Assembly: GCF_000959365.1 (NCBI RefSeq)
Contig: NZ_CP009556.1
Coordinates: 2,418,001 to 2,482,000 of the forward strand
From: Burkholderia oklahomensis C6786
GTDB lineage: Bacteria > Pseudomonadota > Gammaproteobacteria > Burkholderiales > Burkholderiaceae
DNA length: 64,000 nt
Reading direction: 5' to 3'
The position numbers and the translations under genes were made by a program. Below are positions 26,609 through 35,039 of the stretch, one piece after another. The notes beneath the pieces are model-generated. The model was not told the origin of the DNA. It saw only the letters and a program-made list of their open reading frames with translations, and ran no database searches. Position 1 is the first letter of the stretch. Each line of letters begins with the position of its first letter.

Positions 26609-27520
26609 TTAAAACCCATCGATTAGGAAGCGACCAAGGGCGGACAGCACCTCATTCGGCGCATCCTCAGGCAACAGATGACCGCCGGGCAATCCTCCGC
26701 CCGTCGCGTTCGCCGCCCACCCGGACCACGTGTCGATGGGCGATGTATTCCTTGCCTTTTGCTCTCTCTCGCTCCATAACACCAGCGTCGGACAGGCGAG
26801 CTTTCGGCCTGCCGCAAAGTCGCTCGCGTCGTGTTCGAGATCCTCTGACGCGGCGGCGCGATAGTCTTCGCACATCGCATGACGCACGTCCGGGTTCCGG
26901 AATGCGGTTCGATAGGCGTCGAGCGCCAAAGGATCGATTCGCTCGAGTCCTCCCGCCATCTTCGCCAGCGCGGCGTCGATGTAGGCGTCAGGGTCGGCCG
27001 CCAGCATCCGCTCCGGAAGGTCGGCGGGCTGCGCCAGAAAAAACCAGTGCCAGGCGTCAAGCGCGAAAGTCATGTCGACGCCCGCGAAAGTATCGAGCGT
27101 GGGCACGACGGTCAGCGATACATACGCGGCGACGCGCTGAGGATGATCCAGCGCAAGCCGGTATCCGGCGCGAGCGCCCCGGTCATGTCCGATTACAGCG
27201 AACCGTTCGTGCCCGAGCCGATCCATCAACGCGACGAGCGCACCGGCCACGCGGCGCTTGGTCCATCGAGGCAGATCGTTGTGGGTCCGGCTGCCGCCGT
27301 ATCCCGGCAGATCCGGCACGATGACGGTGCGGGACTTCGCGAGCGTCGGCGCAATCAATCGCCATGCAACGTGAGTTTGCGGATAGCCGTGCAACAGCAG
27401 AACCGGCGATCCGGTCCCGCCGATCCTGCCGCGAAACGAGACATCGCCGGTTTCGATGTCGAGCCCGGCGAAGCCCGGAAAGAAGTCATCCGCGGCAGTG
27501 CGTTCGACTTCGGATGCCAT
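26609..27520 (-). CDS. Haloacetate (fluoroacetate) dehalogenase-like alpha/beta hydrolase
   Basis: A 303-residue alpha/beta hydrolase. LLLHGYPQTHVAW forms the oxyanion region, and GHDRGARAGYRLALDHP puts Asp113 at the nucleophile position with Arg114 and Arg117, the carboxylate-binding arginines of fluoroacetate dehalogenase. WHWFFLAQP supplies the His158-Trp159 halide pocket, and GGHLLPED the catalytic His. This residue set separates it from epoxide hydrolases. It would hydrolyse haloacetates to glycolate. GAGGAGG precedes the ATG at 27520. Confidence 0.8.
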   Translation of the reverse strand: MASEVERTAADDFFPGFAGLDIETGDVSFRGRIGGTGSPVLLLHGYPQTHVAWRLIAPTLAKSRTVIVPDLPGYGGSRTHNDLPRWTKRRVAGALVALMDRLGHERFAVIGHDRGARAGYRLALDHPQRVAAYVSLTVVPTLDTFAGVDMTFALDAWHWFFLAQPADLPERMLAADPDAYIDAALAKMAGGLERIDPLALDAYRTAFRNPDVRHAMCEDYRAAASEDLEHDASDFAAGRKLACPTLVLWSEREQKARNTSPIDTWSGWAANATGGGLPGGHLLPEDAPNEVLSALGRFLIDGF

Positions 27521-27545
27521 GATTACCTCCTCGTAGAACGGCGCT

Positions 27546-28454
27546 TCATTGCCCGGACGCCGACCTGACGAACTCGGCCAGATCGCGATTGAAGCGGCCG
27601 GGCTCCTCGATGAAAGGCGCATGGCCCGACTCGGCGTACACCTTGCTGGCGATGCGCGGATTCAGCGCGATCGCGCGGGCCAGCGTCGCGTGCGTGTCGA
27701 CCAGCGCGTCGCGGCCGCCGTAGATGAAGAGCAGCGGCACGCGCGCCTTGCCGAGCCCTTCAGCGGCGAACACCGTCATCGTCGGGACTTCTTTTTGCAT
27801 GTCCCACGATGCCATCGCGGCTTCGGCGAGCAGCCGGCCGAATGTGTCGGCATCCGGCCGACGGTTGAAGCACAGTCCGACGAAGGCGCGCTCGCCGTCG
27901 AGATGCGTCTTCAGATCCGGCGAATTCATGTCCTGGCGGACCTCAGGATGATCGACGATCTGACCGGGCGCAAGTTCGACCACGCCATCGACGTATACGG
28001 CACCGGCGATGTCGTGATCGCCATGCGTTGCGAGGTAGTTGGATATCACCACGCCGCCAAGCGACCAGCCGACCACGACGGGTTTTCTCGCGTGCGAGCC
28101 CTTGATGACCGCCGCGAGGTCGTCGCCCCAACGGCGCCCGTCGTGATACGGCTCGGCGCCGGATGGTTTATCCGACAGACCGTGGCCGCGCAGATCGTAC
28201 GTAATGATCCGGTATTCGCGCAATTCGGGGCTCCGCACCTGCGCGTCCCAGTTCAGGCGACCGCCGAGCAGACCGTGAATCAAAATGACCGGAGGGCCGT
28301 TGGGGTTGCCGCTTTCCTGAACCGCCAGTTTCACTCCATCCTTCGATGTAACCCTATAGCTAAGAGAGACCGCGACCGCATCAGGTGCGGACGCGAACAG
28401 CGTCGCCCCCGAGACCGCTGCAATCAGCAAGCGAGTGAGCATTCGGGCGTGCAT
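27546..28454 (-). CDS. Exported alpha/beta hydrolase
   Basis: A 302-residue protein with a signal peptide (MHARMLTRLLIAAVSGATLF, cut near AVA-VS). It has an alpha/beta hydrolase domain: LIHGLLGG, YDLRGHGLSDKP, nucleophile elbow GWSLGG, FIYGGRDALVD and ESGHAPFIEE with the catalytic His. It is probably a periplasmic esterase or peroxidase-like hydrolase of unknown substrate. It lies 25 bases before the dehalogenase-like gene in the same direction, and divergent from the merR gene at 28542. Confidence 0.82.
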   Translation of the reverse strand: MHARMLTRLLIAAVSGATLFASAPDAVAVSLSYRVTSKDGVKLAVQESGNPNGPPVILIHGLLGGRLNWDAQVRSPELREYRIITYDLRGHGLSDKPSGAEPYHDGRRWGDDLAAVIKGSHARKPVVVGWSLGGVVISNYLATHGDHDIAGAVYVDGVVELAPGQIVDHPEVRQDMNSPDLKTHLDGERAFVGLCFNRRPDADTFGRLLAEAAMASWDMQKEVPTMTVFAAEGLGKARVPLLFIYGGRDALVDTHATLARAIALNPRIASKVYAESGHAPFIEEPGRFNRDLAEFVRSASGQ

Positions 28455-28495
28455 GGTGCATTCCTCAAGAGTGGACAGTCCGCTCAGCTTCAACC

Positions 28496-28511
28496 CTCAC
28501 ACTGATGTGAG
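28496..28511. promoter_or_regulatory. Candidate MerR operator between hydrolase and merR genes
   Basis: CTCACA-N4-TGTGAG is a perfect dyad in the 87-bp divergent gap, the usual location for a MerR-type site. On the minus strand TTGACT lies directly beside it, as a -35 element would for a regulator that remodels a long spacer; the -10 is not convincing. Confidence 0.5.
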
Positions 28512-28541
28512 AGTCAAGCGAATTGTGCTAGCCTGCCTCTC

Positions 28542-28928
28542 ATGAACAAGATGCCTTCGCAGGAATTGCTGACGATCGGAGAACTTTCGCAACGCACCGG
28601 CGCAAGCGTGCGATCGATCCGGCACTACGACGCACACGGTCTGCTCGCCTCGGTACGCGCGAGCAATGGCTACCGGATGTTCCCCGACAAGACGGTCACG
28701 CAGGTCAGGCAGATCCGGCGCATGATCGCGACCGGTTTCACCATTGACGATATTCGCGGCTTTCCGGACTGCATGCTGCTGATCGAAGGCGCCCGTTCGT
28801 GCGACCAGATCACCGATATCCAGCGGCGGCGCCTCGAATCCATCGATCGTCAAATCGCGGATCTCGAACGGCGTCGCACGAGGCTCGTCAAGACCTTGTC
28901 GGAAGGCGCGGTTCCGCCGGTCGACTGA
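28542..28928 (+). CDS. MerR family transcriptional regulator
   Basis: A 128-residue protein with an N-terminal MerR winged helix (TIGELSQRTGASVRSIRHYD, YRMFPDKTVTQVRQIRRM) and a C-terminal coiled coil rich in Arg and Leu (DRQIADLERRRTRLVKTL). A single Cys in the middle and one near RSCDQ give no clear metal site. It probably controls the divergent hydrolase and dehalogenase genes; the inducer is unknown. Confidence 0.87.
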   Translation: MNKMPSQELLTIGELSQRTGASVRSIRHYDAHGLLASVRASNGYRMFPDKTVTQVRQIRRMIATGFTIDDIRGFPDCMLLIEGARSCDQITDIQRRRLESIDRQIADLERRRTRLVKTLSEGAVPPVD

Positions 28929-29030
28929 AGCGGCCCGACGTTCGACCGGCCGGACCGCTGCACGCGAAGATCCCCCCTCAAGCAGACACATTCGACGCAG
29001 ACTTCTTCTTGCGAATCTCAGGAGGAAAAC

Positions 29031-29447
29031 ATGGAAAAGCCGAGTTCGGCCGAGGGCCAGTCGGCCTCTGAACTGATCGACAAGAGAATCGCCGAGCTCG
29101 GAGACTGGCGCGGGAAAACCTTGAGCCGAATCCGCAAGCTCATCCGGGAGGCAGACCCGGACGTCGTGGAGGAATGGAAATGGATGGGCACGCCCGTCTG
29201 GTCGCACGGCGGAATCATCTGCACCGGCGAGTCGTACAAGTCGATCGTGAAGTTGACCTTCGCCAAGGGTGCGTCGCTGGAGGACCCGGCCAAGCTCTTC
29301 AACTCGAGCCTCGACGGCAATACAAGGCGCGCGATCGACATCCATGAAGGCGAGGAACCCGACGCGAACGCGTTCAAGGCGCTCATCCACGCCGCGATCG
29401 CGCTCAACACATCCGGCGGAAAAGCAAAGTCAAAGCGAGCGAAGTAG
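29031..29447 (+). CDS. DUF1801 domain protein
   Basis: A 138-residue protein of the DUF1801 (YdhG/Fra-like) family. WRGKTLSRIRKLIREADPDV and EEWKWMGTPVWSHGGIICTG are the family's conserved core, and the C-terminus is Lys-rich (KAKSKRAK). Members are small soluble proteins of unclear biochemical role. AGGAGG precedes the ATG at 29031. It could share a transcript with merR (102-base gap). Confidence 0.83.
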   Translation: MEKPSSAEGQSASELIDKRIAELGDWRGKTLSRIRKLIREADPDVVEEWKWMGTPVWSHGGIICTGESYKSIVKLTFAKGASLEDPAKLFNSSLDGNTRRAIDIHEGEEPDANAFKALIHAAIALNTSGGKAKSKRAK

Positions 29448-29497
29448 GCCGCGGGATTCGCGCCCTCTGCGGACCGGGCAGACGCTCCGCGCGCGTC

Positions 29498-29914
29498 TCA
29501 CCTCAGCGGGCCGCTCAACTTGCGGACGACCTTGTGAACGAAAAGCGCCGGCCCGGAGATATGCGGACGCAGAATCGCGTGCTTGCGGACGTACCGGGGC
29601 ACGTGCCATTCGGCGCGGCTGCCGGCGTGGAACAGCGCGGCGTCGCCCGCACGCAACGTGCGCGGCGCGTGGCCTTCCGGCGTGACGATCACTTCGCCTT
29701 CGATCACGTGAATGGTTTCGTCGCAGTCGAAGTGCCAGTTGAAGCGCCCCGCGGTGCAATCCCAGACCCACATGGACGTCGTCGAGTCGGGACTGCAGGA
29801 CCACTGCCCGCTGCGCGCGACGGGATTCCCTTCGAGAATCCAAGCCGGGTCGATCGGAGAAGGTTGCAATACGACGTCGTCCAACCGTACGGCCTCGAAA
29901 ACGGGACGGAGCAT
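29498..29914 (-). CDS. Small cupin protein
   Basis: A 138-residue single-domain cupin. WHFDCDETIHVIEGEVIVTP carries the metal-binding HxDxxE pattern (His, Asp/Glu) of cupin motif 1, and AGDAALFHAGSRAEWHVP forms motif 2. Such proteins are dioxygenases, isomerases or sensors; the substrate is not predictable here. It converges with the DUF1801 gene. Confidence 0.8.
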   Translation of the reverse strand: MLRPVFEAVRLDDVVLQPSPIDPAWILEGNPVARSGQWSCSPDSTTSMWVWDCTAGRFNWHFDCDETIHVIEGEVIVTPEGHAPRTLRAGDAALFHAGSRAEWHVPRYVRKHAILRPHISGPALFVHKVVRKLSGPLR

Positions 29915-30826
29915 GGTCTGCCTCTGCTGCTGTTCAATGCGAGAATCGCGAGAAAAACACGGCTCTCAGGTACGGCAGGACTATCGCCTGCCGATGTCCC
30001 TGAATGAACCGGAGGCGGCCATTGTGTAAGAAATCGTCACGCGATCGCAAGACATAATTCATTGATTTGTAAGAAATTAACAAGACCATGCGCAAACGCG
30101 TGAGCCGAGCGTCCGCGAGCGAATATTCTCGCCTGCAAACGATCCGTCTCCGAGTCGGCGTCGCATCGCTACAGCGGCGGTGCGCGCTACAACGGCAGCG
30201 AAACGCCCGTTCATCGCCGAAAGGAGAAGATCGCGCTGGAACAGCGTGACCGCCGTCGTGCGGCCCGGACCATTCGCTTCTCGAGCGTGCGCCGCGCGCT
30301 CGCCGGCGTAGAGCACGCCGCGTGGGTCGTCCCGCCCGCCGGCAGCGTGCTTCGAGCCGATGTTCGAGCGCGCGAGCCGGACGCCGCCGCCGAACGTCGC
30401 CGAGACCGCCGCGCGCCCCTTCGTCGCGCGCGCGCTCGAGCGGAGCGACATGATCGCGGCGCCCGCGGAAGACGTCGCGCATCGACAAGCGCGTCACACG
30501 CATCCCGATCGCAGACCGTTGACGCGCGTCAATTTCCCGCGCATTCGTTCGATGAGAATTTTCAAGAGGATCGGTCGATCGCGGCTCGATGCGATGCGGA
30601 TGCGGACGTGAATCCCGCGCCGGCGCTCATGAGCCCGGGCCGCCCCCGACGCCCCGGCTCGCAACCGGGCTGGCAGCCGCGCTCGCAGCGGATTCGGCCG
30701 TTCGAACGGCGCGCCGTTCGTCGTGCGCACCGGAACCACGTCGCTCGATCGCCCCACGCAATACGCATTCGCATCGCTCGCCGACGCGAACCCCGGCCTC
30801 GCCGCGCAATCAACCGCCTTCGAACG
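29915..30826. other. Gene-poor 0.9-kb gap
   Basis: An AT-rich patch (about 30010-30090) lies upstream of the cupin gene. Further right the sequence is GC-rich with open frames that look like chance. No promoter, RNA or gene remnant was recognised. Confidence 0.4.
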
Positions 30827-31723
30827 ATGCAGACTGCCCTACCCACCGCCGCGACGGACAACCGGCACATCGCGGACCGATTGCTCGAGGCCGCGCAGCG
30901 ACTCGATGCGCAGGGCGCGAACCCATATCGGGCCGGCGCGTACCGCTCGGCCGCCGATACGATCGCGAGCCTCGATCGCGACGTCCGCGAGCTGTTCGAC
31001 GCGGGCGGCATCGAAGCGCTCGACGCGCTGCCGCACATCGGCCTCGGCATCGCGCGCGCGATCGCCGAGATGCTGATCACCGACCGCTGGCGCCAGCTCG
31101 ACCGACTGCGCGGCTCGGCAAGCCCGACGCTGTCGTTCCGGATGGTGCCGGGCGTCGGCCAGGCGCTCGCCGAGCGCATCCACGATGCGCTGCACATCGA
31201 CACGCTCGAAGACCTCGAGCTCGCCGTGCACGACGGCCGGCTCGCGACAGTCGAAGGGCTCGGTCCGCGGCGCATCGCGGGCATCCGCGCGGCGCTCGAG
31301 GGCTTGCTGAGCCGCCGGCGCGGCAGGCAGGCGCTGATGCGTCGCGCGACGCCCGCGCTGGAGCCGCCCGTATCCGTGCTGCTCGACGTCGACCGCCTCT
31401 ATCGCGAGAAGACCGCCGCCGGCACGTTGCCGATGATCGCGCCGAAGCGGCTGAACCCGCGGCGCGAACCGTGGCTGCCGGTGTTGCACACGACGCGCGA
31501 CGACTGGCATTTCACCGCGCTCTATTCGAACACCGGACGCGCACACGAACTCGGCCGCACCGCGGACTGGGTGATCCTGTACTTTTACGACCACGAGCAC
31601 GACGAGTATCAGCGCACCGTCGTCACCGAAACGCGCGGCGCGCTGGCCGGCAGGCGCGTGGTGCGCGGGCGCGAGGCGGAATGCCGCGCGCATTACGCGG
31701 CCGGCGCGAACTCCACGCGCTGA
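30827..31723 (+). CDS. Helix-hairpin-helix protein resembling the N-terminus of PolX, without polymerase domain
   Basis: A protein of about 298 residues. Residues 10-95 match the PolX/pol beta 8-kDa type domain (NPYRAGAYRSAADTIASL, LPHIGLGIARAIAEML). A second helix-hairpin-helix follows (FRMVPGVGQALAERIHDAL, LATVEGLGPRRIAGIRAAL). The remaining 130 residues, including LYFYDHEHDEYQRTVVTE, match neither the palm nor the PHP nuclease of PolX. It probably binds DNA, perhaps in repair. No Shine-Dalgarno is seen at the ATG, so the start is uncertain. Its 3' end overlaps the convergent FAAL gene by 31 bases. Confidence 0.72.
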   Translation: MQTALPTAATDNRHIADRLLEAAQRLDAQGANPYRAGAYRSAADTIASLDRDVRELFDAGGIEALDALPHIGLGIARAIAEMLITDRWRQLDRLRGSASPTLSFRMVPGVGQALAERIHDALHIDTLEDLELAVHDGRLATVEGLGPRRIAGIRAALEGLLSRRRGRQALMRRATPALEPPVSVLLDVDRLYREKTAAGTLPMIAPKRLNPRREPWLPVLHTTRDDWHFTALYSNTGRAHELGRTADWVILYFYDHEHDEYQRTVVTETRGALAGRRVVRGREAECRAHYAAGANSTR

Positions 31724-34536
31724 GCGCCGCCGTCGCGCAAGTCCGGCTCGCCGCAATGCGCGAGAATCGCGCCGCGCGCGCGGTCGCGCAGCCGCGCCAT
31801 CGCGCCGAAGTCCGTGCCGTCGGGCCGGATCGGCGCGAGCATCGTCACGGTGATCTCCCCGCGGCGCGGCAGCCATTCGCCGTCGCGCAACACGGCGCGC
31901 GCGCCGCTCACCACGACGGGCACCACCGGCCGCCGCGCGACGCACGCCGCGCGAAACGCGCCGAGGCGGAACGCGCCGAGCCCCGCCGCGCGCGTGAACG
32001 TGCCTTCCGGGAAGAACAGCAGCGTATCGTCGGCGGCCGCCTGCGCGACGAGCCGCGCCTCGTCCTCGATGCTGCGGCTGTACTCGCGCCGCTCGACGAA
32101 CCGCGTGCCGAGCGCGCGCAGGAAGCGGCCGGCGAACGGTCGCGTCGCGAGTTCGCGCTTCGCGACGAAGTGCACCGGTTGCGGCAGCAGCGCGAGCAGC
32201 GCAACGACGTCCATATAGCTCGTATGATTCGCGACGACGATCGACGGCCCGGCCGCAAGCGCGTCGGGATCGGCGATCAGGTTCGTGCGCACGCCGGCGA
32301 GACGCAGGAACGTGTGGCACGCGTATGCCGCGAGAGGCCAGTTGTCCTGAGGATCCTTCCGGTACGCGACGAGCGCCCACAGCGCGGGCGCGAGCAGCGC
32401 CGCGAGCGCCCAGCAGTACAGCCCCCGGAGCACGTGCGCCGCGCGCCGCGACGCGCGCCGGCCGAACGGCGCGACGCTGCCGGCCGCGAGGTCGGCGAAC
32501 TGCCGCCACGACGCGGGCGCCTGCGGCAGCCGTCCGGCGTGGCGCTCGAACTGCTCGAGCGTCGCCGCGTGGCGAATCTTGCCGCTCGGCGTCTTCAGGA
32601 TGCCGTGCGGCGCGACGATGCTCACCTGCTCGGCCGGCATGCCCCAGAGCGCGGCCGTCACGTCGTTGACGCTCGCGCGCAGACGCTCGCACGCGGCGTC
32701 ATCGGTTGCGTCGCTCTCGACGAGAATCACGACCCGCTCGGTTCCGCTCACCGGATCGGCGCCGCCGCACACCGCGACGCCGCCCGTCACGGCGCCCGGC
32801 AGCCGTTCGATCGCCTCCTCCAGCTCGTATGGAAAGAAATGCTGGCCGCCGCGGATGATCATGTCCTTCGCGCGTCCGGTGATGTACAGCTCGCCGTCGG
32901 CGACGTAGCCGAGATCGCCGGTGTCGCGCCAGCTATCGTGGAACAGGCGCGCGGTCTGCGTGGGATTGCGGTAATAGCCGCGCGTCGCCGACGTGCCGCG
33001 AAACTCGATGCGCCCGACCTGCCGCTCGGCGACCTCGCGCTCGCCGTCGTCGACGATCCGCAGCTCGGTGCCGTCGAGCGGATAGCCGCAGCTCGGCACG
33101 TCGAGCGCGTTCGCGTCGCCGGGCGCGGGCGTCGCGCGGCCGCTCGCGCTGAGCGGCTCGCGCGCGACGCGATCGACCCGCAGTCCCAGCGCGGGGGCCG
33201 GAAACGTCAACCCGAGCGTGTTTTCCGCGAGCCCGTAGACGGGCGTCAGCACACGCGCGTCGAAGCCGCACGACGCGAAGCGCGCGGCGAACGCGCGCAG
33301 CGTGTCCGGATTGACGGGCTCCGCGCCGCAGAACGCGAAGCGCAGCGACGACAGATCGAATTCGGTCGGTTCGAGCGCGGCGAGATGGCGCGCGCAGCGC
33401 TCGTACGCGAAGTTCGGCGCGGCGGTGATCGTGCCGCGATACCGCGAGATCGCGCGCAGCCAGAGCGCCGGCCGCGCGAGGAACACGACGGGCGACATCA
33501 CGATCGCCGGGATGCCGAAATAAAGCGGCGCGAGCCACGCGCCGATCAGTCCCATGTCGTGATACAGCGGCAGCCAGCTCACGAGCACGTCGGACGCGTC
33601 GACGCGCATCCGGTCGCCCATCGCGCGAATGTTCGCGAGCAGATTCGCATGACTGAGCATCACGCCCTTCGGCGTGCCGGTGCTGCCCGACGTGTACTGA
33701 AGCAAAGCGACGTCGTCGGCCGCCGCGCGAAACGGCGGCAGATGCGCGCGGCCCGCGATCTGCTCGGGCGTGAGCACGTGCTGCAGCGTGCTCACGCGCA
33801 GCTTCAGCAGCTGCGCGATCGAGACGGCCGGGCGAAACGCGATCAGCGCCTTGATCCGCGCATTTTCGAGGATCGGCGTGTGGCGCCCGACGTGCTCGTC
33901 GAGCTGCGCGAGATTGGCGGGCGGATAGATCGGCACCGGAATCGCGCCGCAGAACAGAATCGCGGCGAACGACACGAAGTAGTCGAACCCCGTCGGCAAC
34001 ATCAGCGCGACCGTGTCACCCGGATCGATGCCGCGCTCGCGCAGGCCGCTCGCCATGTCCGACGCGCGCCGATACAGCTCGCCATACGTGAGCGGCGTCG
34101 CCGTCAGGCCGTCTTCGAGCAATCGCAGATGGACGCGATCCGGATGACGCTCGGCATGCCAGCGCAACGCGTCGATCAGCGTGTCGACGTCGACGGGCCA
34201 CGCGGCGGCGTCGGCGGGCGACATCGACACGGCTTCGTCGCCGGCAGCGGCGTGCGGTTGCGCGCGTGCGTGTGCGTCGGCCAGCGCGCGCACGACGTCC
34301 GCGGACGTCGCGGCGGACGCGAACACGTCGACCGGCAAGCGCACGCCGAACGCACGCTCGATCCGGTCGAACAACTCCGCGCGCGTCAGGCTGTCGAAGC
34401 CGAGATCGCGCTCGAACTGCGCATCGAGCGTCGCGTGGCGATGGCCGTTCCGCTCGCCGTACAGCTCGGCGAGCAACGCGTCGAGCAGCGCGAGCAATCG
34501 CGTTGCGTTGTCGGATAGGCGGTGCGTGTGTTCCAT
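31693..34536 (-). CDS. Acyl carrier - fatty acyl-AMP ligase - 1-acylglycerol-phosphate-type acyltransferase fusion
   Basis: A 947-residue three-domain protein. Residues 10-90 form an acyl carrier domain, with DLGFDSL placing the phosphopantetheine Ser at 49. Residues 115-680 form a FAAL-type adenylating enzyme: YTSGSTGTPKG at 281-291, WLPLYHDMGLIG, YGLAENTLG, and TPSGKIR with the catalytic-type Lys. Residues 700-947 form a PlsC domain with NHTSYMD from 770 and FPEGT at 842-846, after a hydrophobic segment (YCWALAALLAPALWALVAY). It could activate a fatty acid, load its own carrier and transfer the acyl group to a lipid acceptor at the membrane. The product is unknown. Confidence 0.87.
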   Translation of the reverse strand: MEHTHRLSDNATRLLALLDALLAELYGERNGHRHATLDAQFERDLGFDSLTRAELFDRIERAFGVRLPVDVFASAATSADVVRALADAHARAQPHAAAGDEAVSMSPADAAAWPVDVDTLIDALRWHAERHPDRVHLRLLEDGLTATPLTYGELYRRASDMASGLRERGIDPGDTVALMLPTGFDYFVSFAAILFCGAIPVPIYPPANLAQLDEHVGRHTPILENARIKALIAFRPAVSIAQLLKLRVSTLQHVLTPEQIAGRAHLPPFRAAADDVALLQYTSGSTGTPKGVMLSHANLLANIRAMGDRMRVDASDVLVSWLPLYHDMGLIGAWLAPLYFGIPAIVMSPVVFLARPALWLRAISRYRGTITAAPNFAYERCARHLAALEPTEFDLSSLRFAFCGAEPVNPDTLRAFAARFASCGFDARVLTPVYGLAENTLGLTFPAPALGLRVDRVAREPLSASGRATPAPGDANALDVPSCGYPLDGTELRIVDDGEREVAERQVGRIEFRGTSATRGYYRNPTQTARLFHDSWRDTGDLGYVADGELYITGRAKDMIIRGGQHFFPYELEEAIERLPGAVTGGVAVCGGADPVSGTERVVILVESDATDDAACERLRASVNDVTAALWGMPAEQVSIVAPHGILKTPSGKIRHAATLEQFERHAGRLPQAPASWRQFADLAAGSVAPFGRRASRRAAHVLRGLYCWALAALLAPALWALVAYRKDPQDNWPLAAYACHTFLRLAGVRTNLIADPDALAAGPSIVVANHTSYMDVVALLALLPQPVHFVAKRELATRPFAGRFLRALGTRFVERREYSRSIEDEARLVAQAAADDTLLFFPEGTFTRAAGLGAFRLGAFRAACVARRPVVPVVVSGARAVLRDGEWLPRRGEITVTMLAPIRPDGTDFGAMARLRDRARGAILAHCGEPDLRDGGAQRVEFAPAA

Positions 34537-34817
34537 GCTTGTCGCCCGTTGAGTGATGAGGCTCGGTGCGCACGTCCGCGCGCAACGCGTCGCGTGCGCC
34601 GCCAACGATGAGCGTGCGCCATCGCGCGACATACAGCTTGCGTTGCGTCAACAAGCGATGGAAACGCATGCGCTCCGTGCCGCATGCGAGATCGACCCGC
34701 CACACAATGTGACGGTCGATGAAGGCATCATTCGTCGATCGCCCGACGACGTCATCACACGCTGCAATCGTCATCCGACCATGCGCGAATCGCGCATGCG
34801 CCGCGATTCGCCGGCGG

Positions 34818-35039
34818 TCACATCCGCTGCACGGCGGCCGATTTCGCGCACACGATCCGTTCGAGCATTTCGCGGCCGCGCGACGTCAAGAGCGGCCCCG
34901 GTGCGACCGGCTGCCCGCGCACCGTCGTCATCGCGAGTCCCATTTCAACGAGAGAAGCAAATTCCGGGTCCGCCACGTCGACGTCTTCGGGCGAGCGAGC
35001 GATGCATAACAACGTTGAGAATTCATGCGGCGTCAACAT
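34818..35039 (-). CDS. Small hypothetical protein, 73 residues
   Basis: Starts MLTPHEFSTLLCIARSPEDV and contains PGPLLTSRGREMLERIV, reminiscent of small helix-rich proteins from other Burkholderia. No known domain is recognised. GGAG lies 8 bases before the ATG at 35039; a second in-frame ATG at 35045 is too close to it. It stands alone in a gene-poor area. Confidence 0.6.
   Translation of the reverse strand: MLTPHEFSTLLCIARSPEDVDVADPEFASLVEMGLAMTTVRGQPVAPGPLLTSRGREMLERIVCAKSAAVQRM

Noticed and set aside
28929-29030. A short gene between merR and the DUF1801 gene
   Set aside because: The 102-base gap has no start with ribosome binding site other than that of the DUF1801 gene.
30589-34518. 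Very long open frame on the plus strand opposite the FAAL fusion gene
   Set aside because: Arg/Ala/His-rich translation without any family motif. It is the antisense shadow of a high-GC gene whose minus-strand reading has complete domains.
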